The notes under the pieces are model-generated. The model saw only the letters and a list, made by a program, of their open reading frames with translations. It did no database searches and was not told the origin of the DNA. 64,000 bases of DNA from assembly GCF_000471905.2 (NCBI RefSeq), contig NW_006499364.1, positions 6,599,091 to 6,663,090 of the forward strand, in the 5' to 3' direction. The DNA is from Amborella trichopoda (taxonomy: Eukaryota > Streptophyta > Magnoliopsida > Amborellales > Amborellaceae). This document shows, piece by piece, positions 62,800 through 64,000 of the stretch (positions are counted from its first letter, which is position 1; every line of letters begins with the position of its first letter). The translations under genes were made by a program, and so were the position numbers.

Positions 62800-63735
62800 T
62801 AACATAGATTGCATCTGAATTTGAATCTGATGATACCTATCCATCGTCATCAGAAGCATCCTCCTCAACGTATCACTCTTATGTTTCTTGTAAGTTAATA
62901 TCCTCTTCCTCCTCATCCTCCTTTATTGTGCTCATGCTCTTCCGTAAAGATTTACATCTAGTGGCCTACATAGGACAAATGAGTTTCTCCTAGCCTCGTG
63001 AATACGGCCCAAGTTGAATCTCTCTCCAGGGAACATTGTAACATCTCCAGCATCGACCAGCCCCTTACTGAATTCGTCCACTTCCCTCACATCAATTGTA
63101 ATGGTAGCACTTTTTCAACCTTTGATTGTACTGAACATAAACAAGATCATTTGGTCTCTTCTGCTCGAGTTGGATTCTCCTCTTTGCATGAATCCGCTGG
63201 ATGTGCATGAATGCATTATTTAGAAAAATACAATATAAGTTTGGGTTGCCTTAATAGGGCATATGAAGACCAATAGACTTGGGAGCAGCAGGACAATGAG
63301 TTAAGAAATTTCCATATCAAAGCAGCTAAATTTGGGCTCATAACCAGATGAGCTACAAGTCATTAAAATGTGAAGGGTCATCCTCTGTAAGTGGATGGCT
63401 TCCCCCATGTGCTGCCCACTGTAGTGCTAAATTACATGGAAATAAAATGGAGTACATCACTGTAATTGGAGTTTAAAACTAGTGATCCTAATGTATATAA
63501 AGTCATTGATGTACTCAACTCACAAATCACAATGAAAAAGTAAGTACAAATATTAGCGGAATTATTTTAGTCCTCTGCCTTACTACTATATATTTCCAAG
63601 TGAGTCCATTGAGAGTTTATACATATTTAGGTCTTTTTTTTTTTTTGATAGTGTGATATTTAGCTCTAATGTTACCTTGTCATGTTGCAGAAGTTGTTTG
63701 CATCTATGATCCAGCCCTTAGAATCAATCCCAAAA
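62800..63735. other. No clear feature; possible acidic tail of a minus-strand transposase
   Basis: 62810-62945 read on the minus strand is rich in Asp, Glu and Ser with several stops (KEDEEEEDINLQ), as often seen at the end of plant hAT transposases. 63000-63210 has an unrecognised plus frame. Weak. Confidence 0.3.
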
Positions 63736-63909
63736 TCAATATAAGTTAGTGTGATTGGGAAAATACCTTGTTGCATACAACAGCCTATGCAGCTGGCTGT
63801 TCCACTGAGCTTCTACAATCTTCAAAACCGAATGATACTTTCTTTCATCAATGCCAAATTTCTTTGAAATTTCGTCCCAGGTTGCCTCCATTGCCTTGTA
63901 AATGGCCCA
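63736..63909 (-). pseudogene. hAT transposase (DUF659-type) remnant
   Basis: A 57-codon minus-strand frame with AIYKAMEATWDEISKKFGID, KYHSVLKIVEAQW and NSQLHRLLYATRYFPNHTNLY matches the region of plant hAT-type transposases where a Y-EAM helix is followed by a W-x5-hydrophobic-His block and LNP-like motif. A stop bounds it on both sides, and upstream sequence (63910-64000) appears frame-shifted. The remnant is in antisense to the PRS gene. It continues beyond the right edge of the window. Confidence 0.6.
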
Positions 63910-64000
63910 TTAGTTGTTCCTTCATATAAACTAAACATAAGACCTTCAGCAATGGATGGAATGCTTGGAGGGAGTATACTACTCCATTTTGAAGCCAAGG

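Noticed and set aside
63691..63720. PRS exon 6 starting at ttgcag|aagttgtttgcatc
   Set aside because: The acceptor is plausible and the first residues (KLFAS) vaguely resemble the expected start, but the rest does not match and the same DNA lies next to the hAT remnant on the other strand.
1..64000. tRNA, rRNA, snoRNA or miRNA genes and CRISPR-like arrays
   Set aside because: No cloverleaf with A/B boxes, no rRNA sequence and no regular spaced repeats were seen; the regular arrays are minisatellites or promoter repeats.

Overview
The window is nuclear DNA of a flowering plant, probably a eudicot, from a draft assembly: there are two runs of N at 23716-24702 and 49674-50378. The evidence is a spliced nuclear gene for a plant class II ribose-phosphate pyrophosphokinase with an organelle-targeting leader, a brassinosteroid-receptor-like (BRI1-like) gene fragment, plant-type LINE, LTR, hAT and MITE sequences, and two large clusters of integrated plant pararetrovirus (Caulimoviridae) DNA. 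There is nothing prokaryotic: no operons, rRNA, CRISPR or tRNA genes were seen.

Region 1 (1-23715): a palindromic MITE-like repeat is split by about 22.6 kb of decayed caulimovirid DNA (cluster 1, about 317-22870). The viral pieces keep the domain order movement protein (MP), coat protein (CP), CCHC zinc finger, coiled-coil linker, aspartic protease (AP), reverse transcriptase (RT), RNase H, then a second ORF of unknown function, a promoter/leader and a tRNA-Met primer-binding site. This resembles florendovirus-type endogenous viruses, but the genus is an inference. One unit (1001-7545) is on the minus strand. A near-complete unit (13690-20150) is on the plus strand. A rearranged block with an inverted insert occurs twice, about 10.7 kb apart, with the same breakpoints. 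All long frames are broken by stops, frameshifts or deletions.

Region 2 (24703-35370): degenerate repeats. A possible 7.8-kb element with long inverted ends (about 24883-32690) carries GA-rich DNA, a 54-bp minisatellite and the 5' end of a BRI1-like gene. That fragment is interrupted by a 3.06-kb solo LTR (28554-31612) with a near-perfect 5-bp target duplication. Downstream lie a 1.4-kb hAT-like non-autonomous element (32910-34309) and a further inverted-repeat element.

Region 3 (35370-61139, plus strand): the PRS gene, of which five exons are visible (35633-36033, 56739-57054, 59623-59718, 59880-59948, 61011-61139). They encode 337 codons in phase. The last roughly 75 residues expected for the family are not found before 64000. 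Intron 1 is 20.7 kb and contains viral cluster 2 (37541-49673), which is of a different viral lineage from cluster 1. It also contains MITEs and a LINE tail. Within cluster 2 a roughly 1.8-kb palindrome of viral promoter/leader DNA lies inside a transcribed intron, which is the most interesting structure in the window.

Region 4 (61140-64000): the rest of the intron or 3' flank, with microsatellites and a minus-strand hAT transposase remnant near the right edge.

Coordinates of viral segment borders are read by eye and are approximate to some tens of bases. Splice sites, the primer-binding site, zinc fingers and catalytic motifs were placed to the base.
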